This document shows positions 6,344 to 15,372 of a stretch of DNA of 38,219 bases, one piece after another. Source of the DNA: CAXYVX01 sp049297855 (GTDB lineage: Bacteria > Patescibacteriota > Saccharimonadia > Saccharimonadales > Saccharimonadaceae). The number at the start of each line of letters is the position of its first letter. Position 1 is the first letter of the stretch. A model generated the notes under the pieces. The model worked only from the letters and a program-made list of their open reading frames with translations. It was not told the origin of the DNA and ran no database searches. A program made the position numbers and the translations under genes. The stretch lies in assembly GCA_049297855.1 (NCBI GenBank), contig JBAQVB010000052.1:1-38219 (forward strand), written 5' to 3'.

Positions 6344-9301
6344 ATGAGTTTCATTTTCGAGTTTTTGCTCCAATGGTACGTTTGGATTCCGATCGTAATT
6401 ATCCTCGGGGTTTTGACTTGGCGCAATTATCATAAAGCGGAAAGAATCGACGGCTACGATTATGTTTTGCTGACGCTAGAAATTCCGCGCAACAACGACA
6501 AAAAGGAGTTGGCGGCTGAGCAATTATTTGCCAGTTTGCACGGTATTTTGCGCGACCCGAAAGAATTGCGCATCAGCGGTGGCGTCCAGGAACATCTGAG
6601 TTTTGAAATTGCCAGCGTTGAACAACAAATTCGCTTTTACGTGCGAACGCCGAAACATTTGCAGAATTTCGTCGAGGGTCAGATCTACGCCCAATATCCA
6701 ACGGTTCAGATCCACGAAGCGGACGACGATTATGCTAACAGTAGTAGCATGCACCCGGTGATCGCCACGGACGAACTAGTTTTGACCGAAAACGAGTTTT
6801 TACCGATTAAAACTTTTCAGAGCTTTGAGGTCGACCCGCTGGCCGGCATCACGGGCGCTTTGTCGAAACTGGGCGCGAAAAACGAGGAAATTTGGATTCA
6901 GGTGTTGGCGCGACCAATCGCGGATGATTGGCAAAAGCGTTCGGCGCAGTTCGTGACAAGGTTGCGTTCCGGCGCCGGAACGCGCACGAAAAGTGGCGGA
7001 CTGGCCTATTTGGCACAAATTTTCGAAGCGTTATGGAAACCACCCGAAGCCACCGGCAGCACAGTCACCAAGGAATTGTCTGACCGCACCAAAGCTCAAA
7101 TTGCGTCCGCCGAAGCTAAATCCGAAAAATTAGGCTACGCGGTGAAAATTCGTTTAGCGTACGTCGGGTCGGATCCGAGTGCCGCACGCATTCAAATCAA
7201 CTCGATCGCGGCTACCTTCAAGCAGTTCAACTCGACCAATTTGAACGGATTTAAGCTAGCCAGCGCGCCGAATTTAGCGCGCGAAACTCTGACGAAATAC
7301 ATCAACCGCGAATTCCGCGAAAACGACGGCTTTGTCCTAAATATCGAGGAATTAGCGTCGGTGTTTCACTTACCGCACACCAATGTCGAAACGCCAAACG
7401 TGGTCTGGGCGAACTCGAAAACTGCCGAACCACCGACTAAGTTACCGCTCATTACAGGTGATCGGGCGCACGACGACCAAATCAGCGCCTTTGGCCTGAC
7501 TGATTTCCGCGGCCTCAATCAACAATTTGGCATTAAGCGCGGTGATCGTGGCCGCCACGTTTACATTATTGGCCAAACCGGCACGGGGAAATCGGGCTTG
7601 CTGGAATTGCTAACGCTGTCCGACGTTTACCAAAACCAGGGCTACGCCATTATTGATCCGCACGGCGATTTCGCGATCGACAACTTGAAATTTATCCCGG
7701 CCGGCCGAATTAAAGACATCGTCTATTTCAACCCGGCCGATACGGCTTATCCGCTCGGTTTTAATCCGATGGAAATCACCGATCCGGCCATGCGTAACAA
7801 TATTTCATCGGAAATTATCGGCGTCCTAAAACGTATGTTTGCCGAGAGCTGGGGGCCGCGCTTGGAATACATTTTACGCTACACTATTTTGGCATTACTC
7901 GAATATCCCAACACAACCATGCTCGATATCACTCGAATGCTGACCGACAAAGCCTTTCGCGGCAAAGTTTTGGCGTGCGTCACCGACACCGTAGTATTAC
8001 AGTTTTGGCGCGTGGAATTCGCCAGCTGGCAAGACAAATTCGTCTCCGAAGCGATCGCGCCAATTCTAAATAAAGTCGGTGCCTTCACGGCTAACCCGAT
8101 TATTCGCAACATCATCGGCCAGCCGAAATCATCGTTCAACATCCGCGAAATCATGGACGACGGCAAAATTTTGGTAGTCAATTTGAGCAAAGGCCTAATC
8201 GGCGAGGACAACGCGGCCGTGCTCGGCTCGTTCTTAGTCACCAAAATTCAGTTGGCCGCCATGAGTCGCCAAGATATCCCAAACGTTGAGGATCGTCGGC
8301 CGTTTTATCTTTACGTTGATGAGTTTCAAAATTTCGCGACCGATTCGTTTGCCGTGATTTTGTCGGAGGCCCGCAAGTACGGCCTCAATTTGACCGTAGC
8401 AAACCAATACGTTTCTCAGATGCCCGATAATGTTCGCGCCGCCGTGTTCGGCAATGTCGGCACCATGATCAGCATGCGCGTTTCGCCGGAGGATGCGCCG
8501 TTACTCGCGCAACAGTTCGCGCCCCAATTTGAATCGCAGGACATTTTGAATTTAGCCAATCGCAGTTTCGTCGCCTCGATGATGATTGACGGTGAAAAAA
8601 ATCCGGCCTTTTCCGGCACGACGTTAAAACTGCCGCCGGCTCAGTCTGATTATTTGGCGGAAATTATTGCCAACACCCGCGAAAAGTACGCTAAACCACG
8701 CGCCGAAGTTGAACATATGATCGCCGAGCAGGTGACACCGCCAATTGATCTCCAGAACAAATCTGCTAAAAATGCTTTTGCTCGTGCCGAAAAAAACGGC
8801 CACGTTAAGAACGGCCAAATTGTATCACCTGACGGCGCAAGCGGTGCCACGCATCCGTTTGCCAATTTGAATTTCGATTCGTTCGCCAACGCCAAAGCCG
8901 AAGCCCAACACGACGAATCTGATGCCAGAGCTAAAAACGGCGACAATCCAGCCACACCTAAATTGAGCTCCAATCGCACTCTCAAAGTTCAGGAAAACGG
9001 CGAATCAGAGTCATCCTCGGAATCGGCGACTCGTCCGATAGTTACGGCGGCCGGCCTAGACGCCTTGATCGCCGCCGCCAGCACGCAAGCCGAATCGCGT
9101 AGCGACCTGGCAGCCGCGAGCCCCAATCTGTTTCCTAATCACGCCCGTCATGTGGCGACCGATACCACCGAAGCGGAAATCATCCTACGTGGCGGACCGG
9201 CCACGCCGGCGCCAGAGACCAACGTCAAACCGCCGTCAAAACTCGATCGGCCGTTTCACAAGCGCCATCGTTCGCACAGAAAATCCCCAAAGGCTAAGTA
9301 A
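6344..9301 (+). CDS. VirD4/TraG-like type IV secretion ATPase
   Basis: A 985-aa membrane-anchored AAA+ ATPase. One transmembrane helix lies near the N-terminus (about 5-25, FLLQWYVWIPIVIILGVL). An alpha/beta region follows to about 370. The motor has Walker A GQTGTGKSG near 410 and Walker B LYVDEFQNF near 658, with the DPHGDF block between them. From about 780 to the end the chain is low-complexity and probably disordered, closing with a basic tail (HKRHRSHRKSPKAK). Relatives of this coupling-protein family pump DNA or proteins through type IV secretion channels; solitary copies are widespread in CPR genomes with unknown substrates. No VirB4, relaxase or channel gene is nearby, so conjugation cannot be claimed. 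A HerA-like DNA pump is the alternative. Confidence 0.85.
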   Translation: MSFIFEFLLQWYVWIPIVIILGVLTWRNYHKAERIDGYDYVLLTLEIPRNNDKKELAAEQLFASLHGILRDPKELRISGGVQEHLSFEIASVEQQIRFYVRTPKHLQNFVEGQIYAQYPTVQIHEADDDYANSSSMHPVIATDELVLTENEFLPIKTFQSFEVDPLAGITGALSKLGAKNEEIWIQVLARPIADDWQKRSAQFVTRLRSGAGTRTKSGGLAYLAQIFEALWKPPEATGSTVTKELSDRTKAQIASAEAKSEKLGYAVKIRLAYVGSDPSAARIQINSIAATFKQFNSTNLNGFKLASAPNLARETLTKYINREFRENDGFVLNIEELASVFHLPHTNVETPNVVWANSKTAEPPTKLPLITGDRAHDDQISAFGLTDFRGLNQQFGIKRGDRGRHVYIIGQTGTGKSGLLELLTLSDVYQNQGYAIIDPHGDFAIDNLKFIPAGRIKDIVYFNPADTAYPLGFNPMEITDPAMRNNISSEIIGVLKRMFAESWGPRLEYILRYTILALLEYPNTTMLDITRMLTDKAFRGKVLACVTDTVVLQFWRVEFASWQDKFVSEAIAPILNKVGAFTANPIIRNIIGQPKSSFNIREIMDDGKILVVNLSKGLIGEDNAAVLGSFLVTKIQLAAMSRQDIPNVEDRRPFYLYVDEFQNFATDSFAVILSEARKYGLNLTVANQYVSQMPDNVRAAVFGNVGTMISMRVSPEDAPLLAQQFAPQFESQDILNLANRSFVASMMIDGEKNPAFSGTTLKLPPAQSDYLAEIIANTREKYAKPRAEVEHMIAEQVTPPIDLQNKSAKNAFARAEKNGHVKNGQIVSPDGASGATHPFANLNFDSFANAKAEAQHDESDARAKNGDNPATPKLSSNRTLKVQENGESESSSESATRPIVTAAGLDALIAAASTQAESRSDLAAASPNLFPNHARHVATDTTEAEIILRGGPATPAPETNVKPPSKLDRPFHKRHRSHRKSPKAK

Positions 9302-9328
9302 AGCCAGTTTGATTTTCGCGGTTAACTC

Positions 9329-9337
9329 TGTTAAAAT
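9329..9337 (+). promoter_or_regulatory. Extended -10 promoter of serS
   Basis: TGTTAAAAT ends 6 nt before the serS ATG, which again predicts a leaderless mRNA. Confidence 0.5.
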
Positions 9338-9343
9338 ACGGCT

Positions 9344-10672
9344 ATGTTTGATATTAAAATCGCACGCAACAATCCAGCCACAGTTCAACAAAATGCCATC
9401 AATAAAGGTTATGGCCAACTGGACGTGCAAAAATTGTTGCAACTGGATTCAGCCTTGCGCGATCAATCAACCATGGTCGATCAGCTGCGCGCCGAAAAAA
9501 ACGACAATTCGCGCAAAATGACCACGGTTCACGGCAAGCCGACACCGGAAATCTTGGCAGCCGGTCGCGATATTAAAGCGCGTTTAACAGCGGCGGAAGC
9601 GACTCTAAAAACAGCGGAAAATGCGTTCTTCACGGAGCTGAAGTTGTGGCCCAATCTGGCGCGCACTGATGTGCCGGTCGGTTTATCTGAGGACGAAAAC
9701 GTGGTAGCAAAAACGGTTGGCGAAATTCCACAGTTTGATTTTCCGGTCAAAAATCACGTCGAAATCGCCGAGAAAAAAGGTTGGCTAGACAGCGAACGCG
9801 CGGTGCGTACCGCCGGTAGTCGCTTTTTGTATCTGAAGGGCGATTTGGCGCGCATGGAATTCGCACTCTGGCAATTCATCATCAATACGCTGACCGATCC
9901 GGCGAAAATTCGGGAAATCCGCGAAATGGTCGATCCTGAATTTCGTGACCAAGTTTCGGATAAAATTTTTACCTTTACTTTGCCGCCAGCCGTGGCACGC
10001 ACCGAAGTTTTTGAAGCCACCGGACGACTCAATAAAATGGAACAAACTTATAAAATCGAGGACGAGGATTTGTGGCTGAACGCCAGCGCCGAGCACACAC
10101 TGAGCCCGATGTTTTTGGGCGAAATCCTGAACGAAGCGGATTTACCGTTGCGTTTCCTAGGCTACACGACAGCCTTTCGACGCGAGGCGGGAACATACGG
10201 CAAAGATTTGATCGGTATGATGCGCCTGCATCAATTCAACAAGATGGAAATGGAAATTTTCGCGACCAAAGAGCAATCTTGGCCCGAACATTTGTTCACC
10301 ATCGCAGTCGAGGAATATCTCATGCAACAGCTGAAACTGCCGTATCGCGTGATGCGCAAGTGCACCTTTGACATTGGCCGACCAAATGCGTCGGGGGTCG
10401 ATATCGAAGCTTGGTTGCCGGGTCAAAACGACGGTCAAGGGGCGTATCGCGAAACCCACACGGCGGACTTTATCGGTGATTTTCAAACGCGCGCTATGAA
10501 AACGCGTGTGCGACGCGCCGACGGATTGGTCGAGCTCGCCAACACCGACGATGCTACCGCCAGCAGTGAACGGCCGCTGATCGCGATCATGGAAAATTTT
10601 CAAACGGCCAGCGGTGACGTCATTGTGCCGGAAATTTTGCGACCATTTATGAACAATCACGCTACAATCTAA
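9344..10672 (+). CDS. serS: Seryl-tRNA synthetase
   Basis: A 442-aa class IIa synthetase that charges tRNA-Ser with serine. The N-terminal 110 residues form the long coiled-coil arm that reads the tRNA-Ser variable loop (RAEKNDNSRKM, LTAAEATLKTAENAF). Motif 2 is FRREAGTYGKDLIGMMR followed by HQFNKMEME. Motif 3 is in ERPLIAIMENFQTASG with VPEILRPFM. Length fits the family (about 425-450). The usual GRTL before the motif 3 Ile/Ala stretch reads SERP here, but the arginine is kept. The ATG at 9344 follows the -10 box by 6 nt and has no ribosome binding site. The next gene starts 19 nt downstream, probably in the same transcript. Confidence 0.96.
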   Translation: MFDIKIARNNPATVQQNAINKGYGQLDVQKLLQLDSALRDQSTMVDQLRAEKNDNSRKMTTVHGKPTPEILAAGRDIKARLTAAEATLKTAENAFFTELKLWPNLARTDVPVGLSEDENVVAKTVGEIPQFDFPVKNHVEIAEKKGWLDSERAVRTAGSRFLYLKGDLARMEFALWQFIINTLTDPAKIREIREMVDPEFRDQVSDKIFTFTLPPAVARTEVFEATGRLNKMEQTYKIEDEDLWLNASAEHTLSPMFLGEILNEADLPLRFLGYTTAFRREAGTYGKDLIGMMRLHQFNKMEMEIFATKEQSWPEHLFTIAVEEYLMQQLKLPYRVMRKCTFDIGRPNASGVDIEAWLPGQNDGQGAYRETHTADFIGDFQTRAMKTRVRRADGLVELANTDDATASSERPLIAIMENFQTASGDVIVPEILRPFMNNHATI

Positions 10673-10691
10673 AATTGATAGGGAAGGAATT

Positions 10692-11099
10692 ATGGACAAA
10701 AAAATTTATCAACATCGCGATTTGGTCAAACGGGAAATTGCTCGATTGAATCAACTGCCGAAGGGCAGCACCGAACGCGAACACGACCGGCAGCGACTAG
10801 CCGCCTATCACGACGCCATGACGCGTAATTTTCAACACGAGCGCCAAATCCACCTCTATATAACGTTGTTTTTTGCGATGCTGTTTATTGGTAGTTTGGC
10901 CATATCTGGCGCTTTATTTGCACAATTTAGCGGCCTGGCGACGGCGGAGGCTAGCGCTTATTGGCCGATGTTGCTGGCCAGTTTCACGCTGTCGCTCATT
11001 TTGGCGGTGCTGGAAGCTTTTTACATCGCCTATTACTATCGCGTGGAAAATCGAACCGCTGAATTATATCCAATCGCAACAGAGATATATCACCTATAA
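10692..11099 (+). CDS. Small membrane protein, unknown function
   Basis: A 135-aa protein not recognised as a known family. A charged N-terminal half (about 1-53, with REIARLNQLPKGS and REHDRQRLAAYHDAM, probably helical) precedes two transmembrane helices at about 54-78 (LYITLFFAMLFIGSLAISGAL) and 90-115 (PMLLASFTLSLILAVLEAF). A short cytoplasmic tail follows. The ribosome binding site GGAAGGA lies 5 nt before the ATG, and the gene starts 19 nt after serS, so it is probably co-transcribed with it. Nothing ties it to tRNA charging. Confidence 0.8.
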   Translation: MDKKIYQHRDLVKREIARLNQLPKGSTEREHDRQRLAAYHDAMTRNFQHERQIHLYITLFFAMLFIGSLAISGALFAQFSGLATAEASAYWPMLLASFTLSLILAVLEAFYIAYYYRVENRTAELYPIATEIYHL

Positions 11100-11186
11100 A
11101 AAACCGTGAGTGGCTCAAGTTAGACACAAGATTTTTTCGCGATAATGGTTTTACCAACAAAAGTTGGATAAACGAAAGGAGTTTTT

Positions 11187-11510
11187 ATGGCTAATCTAGC
11201 TATGAACATTCAAGGAGTCAACTTTAATCTCGGGAAGAGTCGCGATTACGTCTCCGGCAAGGTCGCGAAAATCATCGACTTCATCCCGACCAGGCTGCGT
11301 GGCGGCGCGCACGCTAACGTCAAAATTGAGCGTGAGGGTCGATGGTTTTCCACGCTCATAAAACTGCAGTTGCCGGGCAAGATTTTGTTCGTGCGAGAAA
11401 AGGCTACCAGCATCCAAACCGCCGTTAACAACGCCGAGCGCAAAATTCGCGGCCAGATCGAGCGCTACAAAGCACAAACGATTGGCTCGGGCAGCCTGGC
11501 CGCCGTATAA
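11187..11510 (+). CDS. HPF/RaiA-like ribosome-associated protein
   Basis: This 107-aa protein has the look of a short hibernation-promoting factor. After about 20 residues comes a strand-turn-strand block (ANVKIEREGRWFSTLIKLQL, then GKILFVREKA), followed by a helix with SIQTAVNNAERKIRGQIERYK. That is the beta-strand/amphipathic helix arrangement and the 'A..A...L..Q..RYK' pattern of the family, which binds the 30S decoding region in starvation. Similarity is by pattern only, so the call is moderate. The leader holds a CCAAC-aaaa-GTTGG hairpin (11154-11167) and a clear GAAAGGAG. A terminator follows, so it is a single-gene unit. It lies 1.1 kb upstream of rel. Confidence 0.55.
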   Translation: MANLAMNIQGVNFNLGKSRDYVSGKVAKIIDFIPTRLRGGAHANVKIEREGRWFSTLIKLQLPGKILFVREKATSIQTAVNNAERKIRGQIERYKAQTIGSGSLAAV

Positions 11511-11540
11511 ACTCCTACTTTCGAAGGTTCACCACTTTAT

Positions 11541-11577
11541 CCTCCGCGACAACAGCGCGCGGGGGAATTTTGTTTTG
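11541..11577 (+). terminator. Rho-independent terminator of the HPF-like gene
   Basis: CCTCCGCG (11541-11548) pairs with CGCGGGGG (11558-11565), 8 bp with one G-U, and is followed by TTTTGTTTT. Confidence 0.75.
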
Positions 11578-11593
11578 GATTTTCTACAAAGGC

Positions 11594-11622
11594 TTGCGCC
11601 ACGTTTTCGCATGTGCTAAAAT
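11594..11622 (+). promoter_or_regulatory. Promoter of the coiled-coil protein gene
   Basis: TTGCGC (11594-11599), a 17-bp spacer and TAAAAT (11617-11622). A leader of about 25 nt with GGGAGGTG precedes the ATG at 11655. Confidence 0.5.
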
Positions 11623-11654
11623 AAACAGCAGATAATTTGATGGGAGGTGGGCGA

Positions 11655-12566
11655 ATGGATATTCCAGCATTGGCACAAAAAGACGACGTGGCAACCACGG
11701 TCGGTGCCGGCGACAACACGAACACGACAGCGTTTCCGGGCGATCCGCTGGCGGGTATGGCTTTGGACGGCAGTCAATCTAGCACGACGCCGGGGGAATC
11801 GATTGTTCCTAACAAAACTTTAGATACAAACGACGAATCAATCGTTGGTGATATTGCCAGTAAAATCAATAATCTGAATAATCCTGATCCCATAACGGCA
11901 CTCAGGAATTTAGTGTCGCCATCATCGACCAAAGAACCAGAGCCCAAACCAGATCCGTCGATCGCGCCAGCGTCGTCTGTAGCATCGCCGGCCGGCATTA
12001 CAGAGCCGGAAATCATTGATCCAGACAAAGAAAACTTCATTAAAACCTACACTGAGGAATTCGATCTAACACTGGTTCGCGCCACCGAAGCCGTTAGTCA
12101 GGTCTTGGTTGAAGTCGACAATACCATTCGGGAACGGCTGCCGAATATTACCATTCCGCGCGAAATTGATGAATTTATTGATAATCCTCCTACCAATCAT
12201 CAGGTTGAAAAATTTGATGACGCGCAGGATATTGTTAAAGCCATCATGGCCAAGGCCAATGAAGCCAAGGAGCAGTCCGAGGCGGCGGCGACCGAAGCTG
12301 CCAAAGTTTATGACGAAGTTCAGAGTTTCAAACAGCAAACGCGTGCCGAAATCGCCACTTTAACTGGCGACTTGGACGTCAATGAAGTCAAACGTCGCGC
12401 CCAAGAGGAAGAGGCGCAGGCGCGCAGCCTGGAAAAAACAAGCTCCGAATCTGATCCGGCGCCAAGTATCAAAAATCATAACCACCACTCAACGCTGGTG
12501 AATTTGGATGACGCGAAACCCACCAGAGGCGCAACCAACCGGGACGACGAAACTGAAGACGCTTGA
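11655..12566 (+). CDS. Disordered coiled-coil protein, unknown function
   Basis: A 303-aa acidic protein without recognised domains, signal peptide or membrane segments. Residues 1-125 are low-complexity and rich in Pro, Ser, Thr and Asp (EPEPKPDPSIAPASSVAS). A helical stretch follows from about 135 (YTEEFDLTLVRATEAVSQVL), then a probable coiled coil at about 200-260 (IMAKANEAKEQSEAAATEAA). The tail is polar and contains a His-rich patch (NHNHHS). The start at 11655 is chosen because GGGAGGTG lies just before it; an ATG at 11640 would overlap that site. The gene sits between the HPF-like gene and rel and has its own promoter. A scaffold-like role is possible, but nothing shows it. Confidence 0.75.
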   Translation: MDIPALAQKDDVATTVGAGDNTNTTAFPGDPLAGMALDGSQSSTTPGESIVPNKTLDTNDESIVGDIASKINNLNNPDPITALRNLVSPSSTKEPEPKPDPSIAPASSVASPAGITEPEIIDPDKENFIKTYTEEFDLTLVRATEAVSQVLVEVDNTIRERLPNITIPREIDEFIDNPPTNHQVEKFDDAQDIVKAIMAKANEAKEQSEAAATEAAKVYDEVQSFKQQTRAEIATLTGDLDVNEVKRRAQEEEAQARSLEKTSSESDPAPSIKNHNHHSTLVNLDDAKPTRGATNRDDETEDA

Positions 12567-12603
12567 GCAATATCGCCTAATTTATCCTAAACACCGCATA
12601 AAA

Positions 12604-12612
12604 TGTTATAAT
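12604..12612 (+). promoter_or_regulatory. Extended -10 promoter of rel
   Basis: TGTTATAAT ends 10 nt before the ATG at 12623. The alternative in-frame ATG at 12611 overlaps the -10 box itself and can be discarded. Confidence 0.6.
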
Positions 12613-12622
12613 GGCGTTAAAT

Positions 12623-14137
12623 ATGACATATGATCGCGTAAGTTTTTTGAAGGCCGCCCGAGCCAAGTTTTCCGACGAAAATTTCGCTAAGATTAACGCG
12701 GCCTTGGATTATGCGACCGCGAAACACGCCGGCGTGACGCGTTTGTCGGGTGAACCTTACATTAGTCATCCAATTTACGTCGCATCGTTGTTGCTCGAGT
12801 GGGGCATGGACCGCGACACCATCATCGCAGGATTATTACACGACGTGGTCGAAGATACGTCAACCACCACCGAAGAAATCGGCGCCAAATTCGACGATGA
12901 CGTGGCGCTACTGGTTGACGGCGTAACCAAAGTTTCGGCGGCGCGAGCGGGTCGCGACGATGTCGACAATTATCTACCTGCGACTAAAGACACGCTGATG
13001 AAATTGCTGGTCGCTACCGGCTCAGACGTGCGCGTATTAATTATCAAGCTGGCCGACCGGATTCACAATTTGCGCACTTTGCAATATCAGACGCCTGACA
13101 AACAGCAGAAAAAATCTAAAGAAAGCCTGGAAGTTTTTGGTCCGCTGGCTGATCGGCTGAACATGGGTCGCGTTAAAGCCGAAATCGAGAGCACCAGTTT
13201 TCGCTATCTCGAGCCGACGCGCTATAAATATTTGCGCGATGAATTGACCAAACGGATCGGCGCCTCGCGTGCCAATTTGGATCAAGTTGAAGCCGAAATT
13301 CGCCGAAAATTAACTGACGAAAAAATTCAATTTGAACTCAGTGGCCGCCTAAAATCGGTCTATTCGCTCCATAAAAAACTCGGCAAAAAAGGTTCAATCG
13401 ACGACATTCACGACCTAATTGCACTGCGAGTTATCGTTGATGACGTGACGACGTGTTATCTGGTGCTGGGGCTGATTCACCAACTTTATGATCCTCTGCC
13501 GGGTCGGATCAAAGATTACATAGCGCGACCGAAATCCAACGGTTATCAGTCGCTTCACACGACAGTGATCACGCCGAACGGACAAATAGTCGAGTTCCAA
13601 ATTAGAACACAACAGATGCATGAGTTTGCCGAATTTGGCCTGGCTGCTCACTTTCATTACGACGAAAATAAATCATCCGAACGTTACAAGCGTGGGGCGG
13701 TCGAGAGTCTGCCGGAAAATTTGCGCTGGGTGCGCGATCTCCAAGAGGCCGCCACTAAGTTACAATCGGGCGAAAAAGTTGATTTTGACGCACTGAAACT
13801 CAATTTGTTTTCCGATCGGATTTTCGTCTACACGCCACGCGGCGATATTTTTGACATGCCGGCCGGATCGTTGCCACTGGATTTTGCTTATCGCGTCCAT
13901 TCGGAGCTGGGACGGACGGCGACGGCGTTTCGCATCAACGGCAAAATCGCCAAATTTGATACGCCGCTGAAATCGGGCGATCTGGTCGAAGTTATTACGC
14001 GTAAAAACGCTTCGCCGAAAATTGATTGGGTCAATAAAGTTGGTACGGCGCACGCTCGCTCGAAATTGCGGAATCAGTTGCGCAAAGCCGGCATCGAAAC
14101 GGCGCATCGCGAAAATCCGCAACAAAAGAAACACTAG
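12623..14137 (+). CDS. rel: Short Rel/SpoT (p)ppGpp synthetase-hydrolase
   Basis: This 504-aa enzyme makes and degrades the starvation alarmone (p)ppGpp. The HD hydrolase domain is intact: H49 in YISHPIY, LLHDVVEDT (73-74 is the HD pair) and LADRIHNLRTL near 142. The synthetase domain has SVYSLHKKL, the substrate-specificity motif RIKD (the RxKD type of bifunctional Rel proteins), PKSNGYQSLHT and EFQIRT. A TGS domain follows (IFVYTPRGDIFDMPAGSLPLDFAY). The protein then stops: the helical, zinc-finger/CC and ACT regions that read the ribosome in about 720-aa Rel proteins are missing. Downregulation through the usual C-terminal half must therefore differ. No ribosome binding site; probably leaderless. 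Confidence 0.94.
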   Translation: MTYDRVSFLKAARAKFSDENFAKINAALDYATAKHAGVTRLSGEPYISHPIYVASLLLEWGMDRDTIIAGLLHDVVEDTSTTTEEIGAKFDDDVALLVDGVTKVSAARAGRDDVDNYLPATKDTLMKLLVATGSDVRVLIIKLADRIHNLRTLQYQTPDKQQKKSKESLEVFGPLADRLNMGRVKAEIESTSFRYLEPTRYKYLRDELTKRIGASRANLDQVEAEIRRKLTDEKIQFELSGRLKSVYSLHKKLGKKGSIDDIHDLIALRVIVDDVTTCYLVLGLIHQLYDPLPGRIKDYIARPKSNGYQSLHTTVITPNGQIVEFQIRTQQMHEFAEFGLAAHFHYDENKSSERYKRGAVESLPENLRWVRDLQEAATKLQSGEKVDFDALKLNLFSDRIFVYTPRGDIFDMPAGSLPLDFAYRVHSELGRTATAFRINGKIAKFDTPLKSGDLVEVITRKNASPKIDWVNKVGTAHARSKLRNQLRKAGIETAHRENPQQKKH

Positions 14138-14174
14138 CATTAGCCAACGCCTTGATTTTCTAAGAGTTTTTGCT

Positions 14175-14213
14175 TATAATCAAAGCGTAAACGTAATTCG
14201 CGATTTTTTCGCG
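14175..14213 (+). promoter_or_regulatory. gap promoter and leader hairpin
   Basis: TATAAT (14175-14180, preceded by TTGCT) gives a leader of about 40 nt. Within it CGCGA-ttttt-TCGCG (14199-14213) folds directly against the GGGGAGGG ribosome binding site, so the hairpin may affect ribosome access. Confidence 0.5.
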
Positions 14214-14228
14214 GGGAGGGTAATTTGC

Positions 14229-15251
14229 ATGACGAAGAAAGTAGCAATTAACGGATTCGGTCGCATCGGTCGCAACGCTTTTAAGATCATTTTTGAACAG
14301 CGCGATGACATAGAAGTCGTGGCGATTAACGATTTATTCAGCGCCAAACAGTTGGCGCATTTGCTAAAATATGATTCAACTTATGGTATTTGGGAACACA
14401 ATGTGACGGCGGATGATGAAAATATCATCGTTGACGACCGCAAAGTTCGCCTGTTAGCGGAACGCGATCCGGCGCAATTACCGTGGCGCGATCTCGGTGT
14501 CGACGTAGTAATAGAGTCGACCGGTTTGTTTGTCGATCCCGCCAAAGCTAAGGCGCACATCGCGGCGGGCGCCAAGAAAGTCCTGTTGTCCGCGCCAGCT
14601 AAAGGCGAGGGCGCCAAAACGTTGCTGCTCGGCGTCAACGAAAACGAACTCGAACCGTCGTTCGATCAATACGACATCTTCAGCAACGCGTCCTGCACCA
14701 CCAACTGCATCGCGCCCGTAATGAAAGTCCTCGAGGACAATTTTGGCATCCAAAAAGCTTTCATGAACACGACGCACAGCTACACTTCGGATCAGCGCTT
14801 GCTCGACACGCCGCACAAAGATGAGCGTCGCATGCGATCGGCGGCCACCAACATTATTCCAACCACCACCGGTGCTAGCATTGCCGCCACTGAGGCAATT
14901 CCGGCGCTGAAGGGCAAGTTCGGCGGCACATCGCTTCGCGTGCCAACGCCAGTCGTTTCGATCGCTAATATTACGGCTTTGGTCAAACGCACAACCACGA
15001 CAGACGAAATTAACGACGTTTTCCGGCGAGCCGCCAAAGAGCCGTATTTCGAGGGCATTTTGGATGCCACCGACGAAAAATTAGTCAGCAGCGATTTCAT
15101 TGGCAACTCCCACAGCTCAATCGTAGACCTCGATTCAACAGCGGTGGTGGACGGCGATTTAATCAATGTCGTCAGCTGGTATGACAACGAGTGGGGCTAT
15201 TCCAACCGCTTAGTCGAAGTTACGGCCGACATCGCCAAATTGATAAACTAA
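14229..15251 (+). CDS. gap: Glyceraldehyde-3-phosphate dehydrogenase
   Basis: A 340-aa type I GAPDH that oxidises glyceraldehyde-3-phosphate to 1,3-bisphosphoglycerate with NAD(P) and phosphate. The N-terminal nucleotide fold starts INGFGRIGR. The catalytic cysteine is in SNASCTTNCIAP, and the C-terminal domain shows SWYDNEWGYSNR. Length is standard. The start at 14229 follows GGGGAGGG by 8 nt; a long upstream extension in the same frame belongs to the end of rel and is not used. It is the only core glycolysis gene in the window and is followed by rpiB, a sugar-phosphate isomerase. Confidence 0.97.
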   Translation: MTKKVAINGFGRIGRNAFKIIFEQRDDIEVVAINDLFSAKQLAHLLKYDSTYGIWEHNVTADDENIIVDDRKVRLLAERDPAQLPWRDLGVDVVIESTGLFVDPAKAKAHIAAGAKKVLLSAPAKGEGAKTLLLGVNENELEPSFDQYDIFSNASCTTNCIAPVMKVLEDNFGIQKAFMNTTHSYTSDQRLLDTPHKDERRMRSAATNIIPTTTGASIAATEAIPALKGKFGGTSLRVPTPVVSIANITALVKRTTTTDEINDVFRRAAKEPYFEGILDATDEKLVSSDFIGNSHSSIVDLDSTAVVDGDLINVVSWYDNEWGYSNRLVEVTADIAKLIN

Positions 15252-15316
15252 TGACCAAGATCGACGCCTTGATCGATTCGCAATCTGACACCGACAATTT
15301 TGTTGATCATGCTTAG
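15251..15316 (+). CDS. Possible 21-aa ORF coupled to gap
   Basis: The ATG overlaps the gap stop codon by one base (TAATG), the classic coupling geometry. It encodes 21 acidic residues starting MTKIDALIDSQ. There is no ribosome binding site of its own and no recognised family, so chance is quite possible. Confidence 0.2.
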   Translation: MTKIDALIDSQSDTDNFVDHA

Positions 15317-15357
15317 GATTAATTAACAGCACAGCCTTTGCATTTTTTGAGCAAAAC

Positions 15358-15365
15358 TGTATAAT
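15358..15365 (+). promoter_or_regulatory. -10 promoter element of rpiB
   Basis: TGTATAAT ends 7 nt before the rpiB ATG; predicted leaderless. The TG abuts the hexamer without the usual intervening base. Confidence 0.5.
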
Positions 15366-15372
15366 CATAAGC

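Noticed and set aside
14022..14228. N-terminal extension of gap
   Set aside because: The extension is the out-of-frame 3' end of rel. GAPDH proteins start at the MTKKVAINGFGRIGR position.
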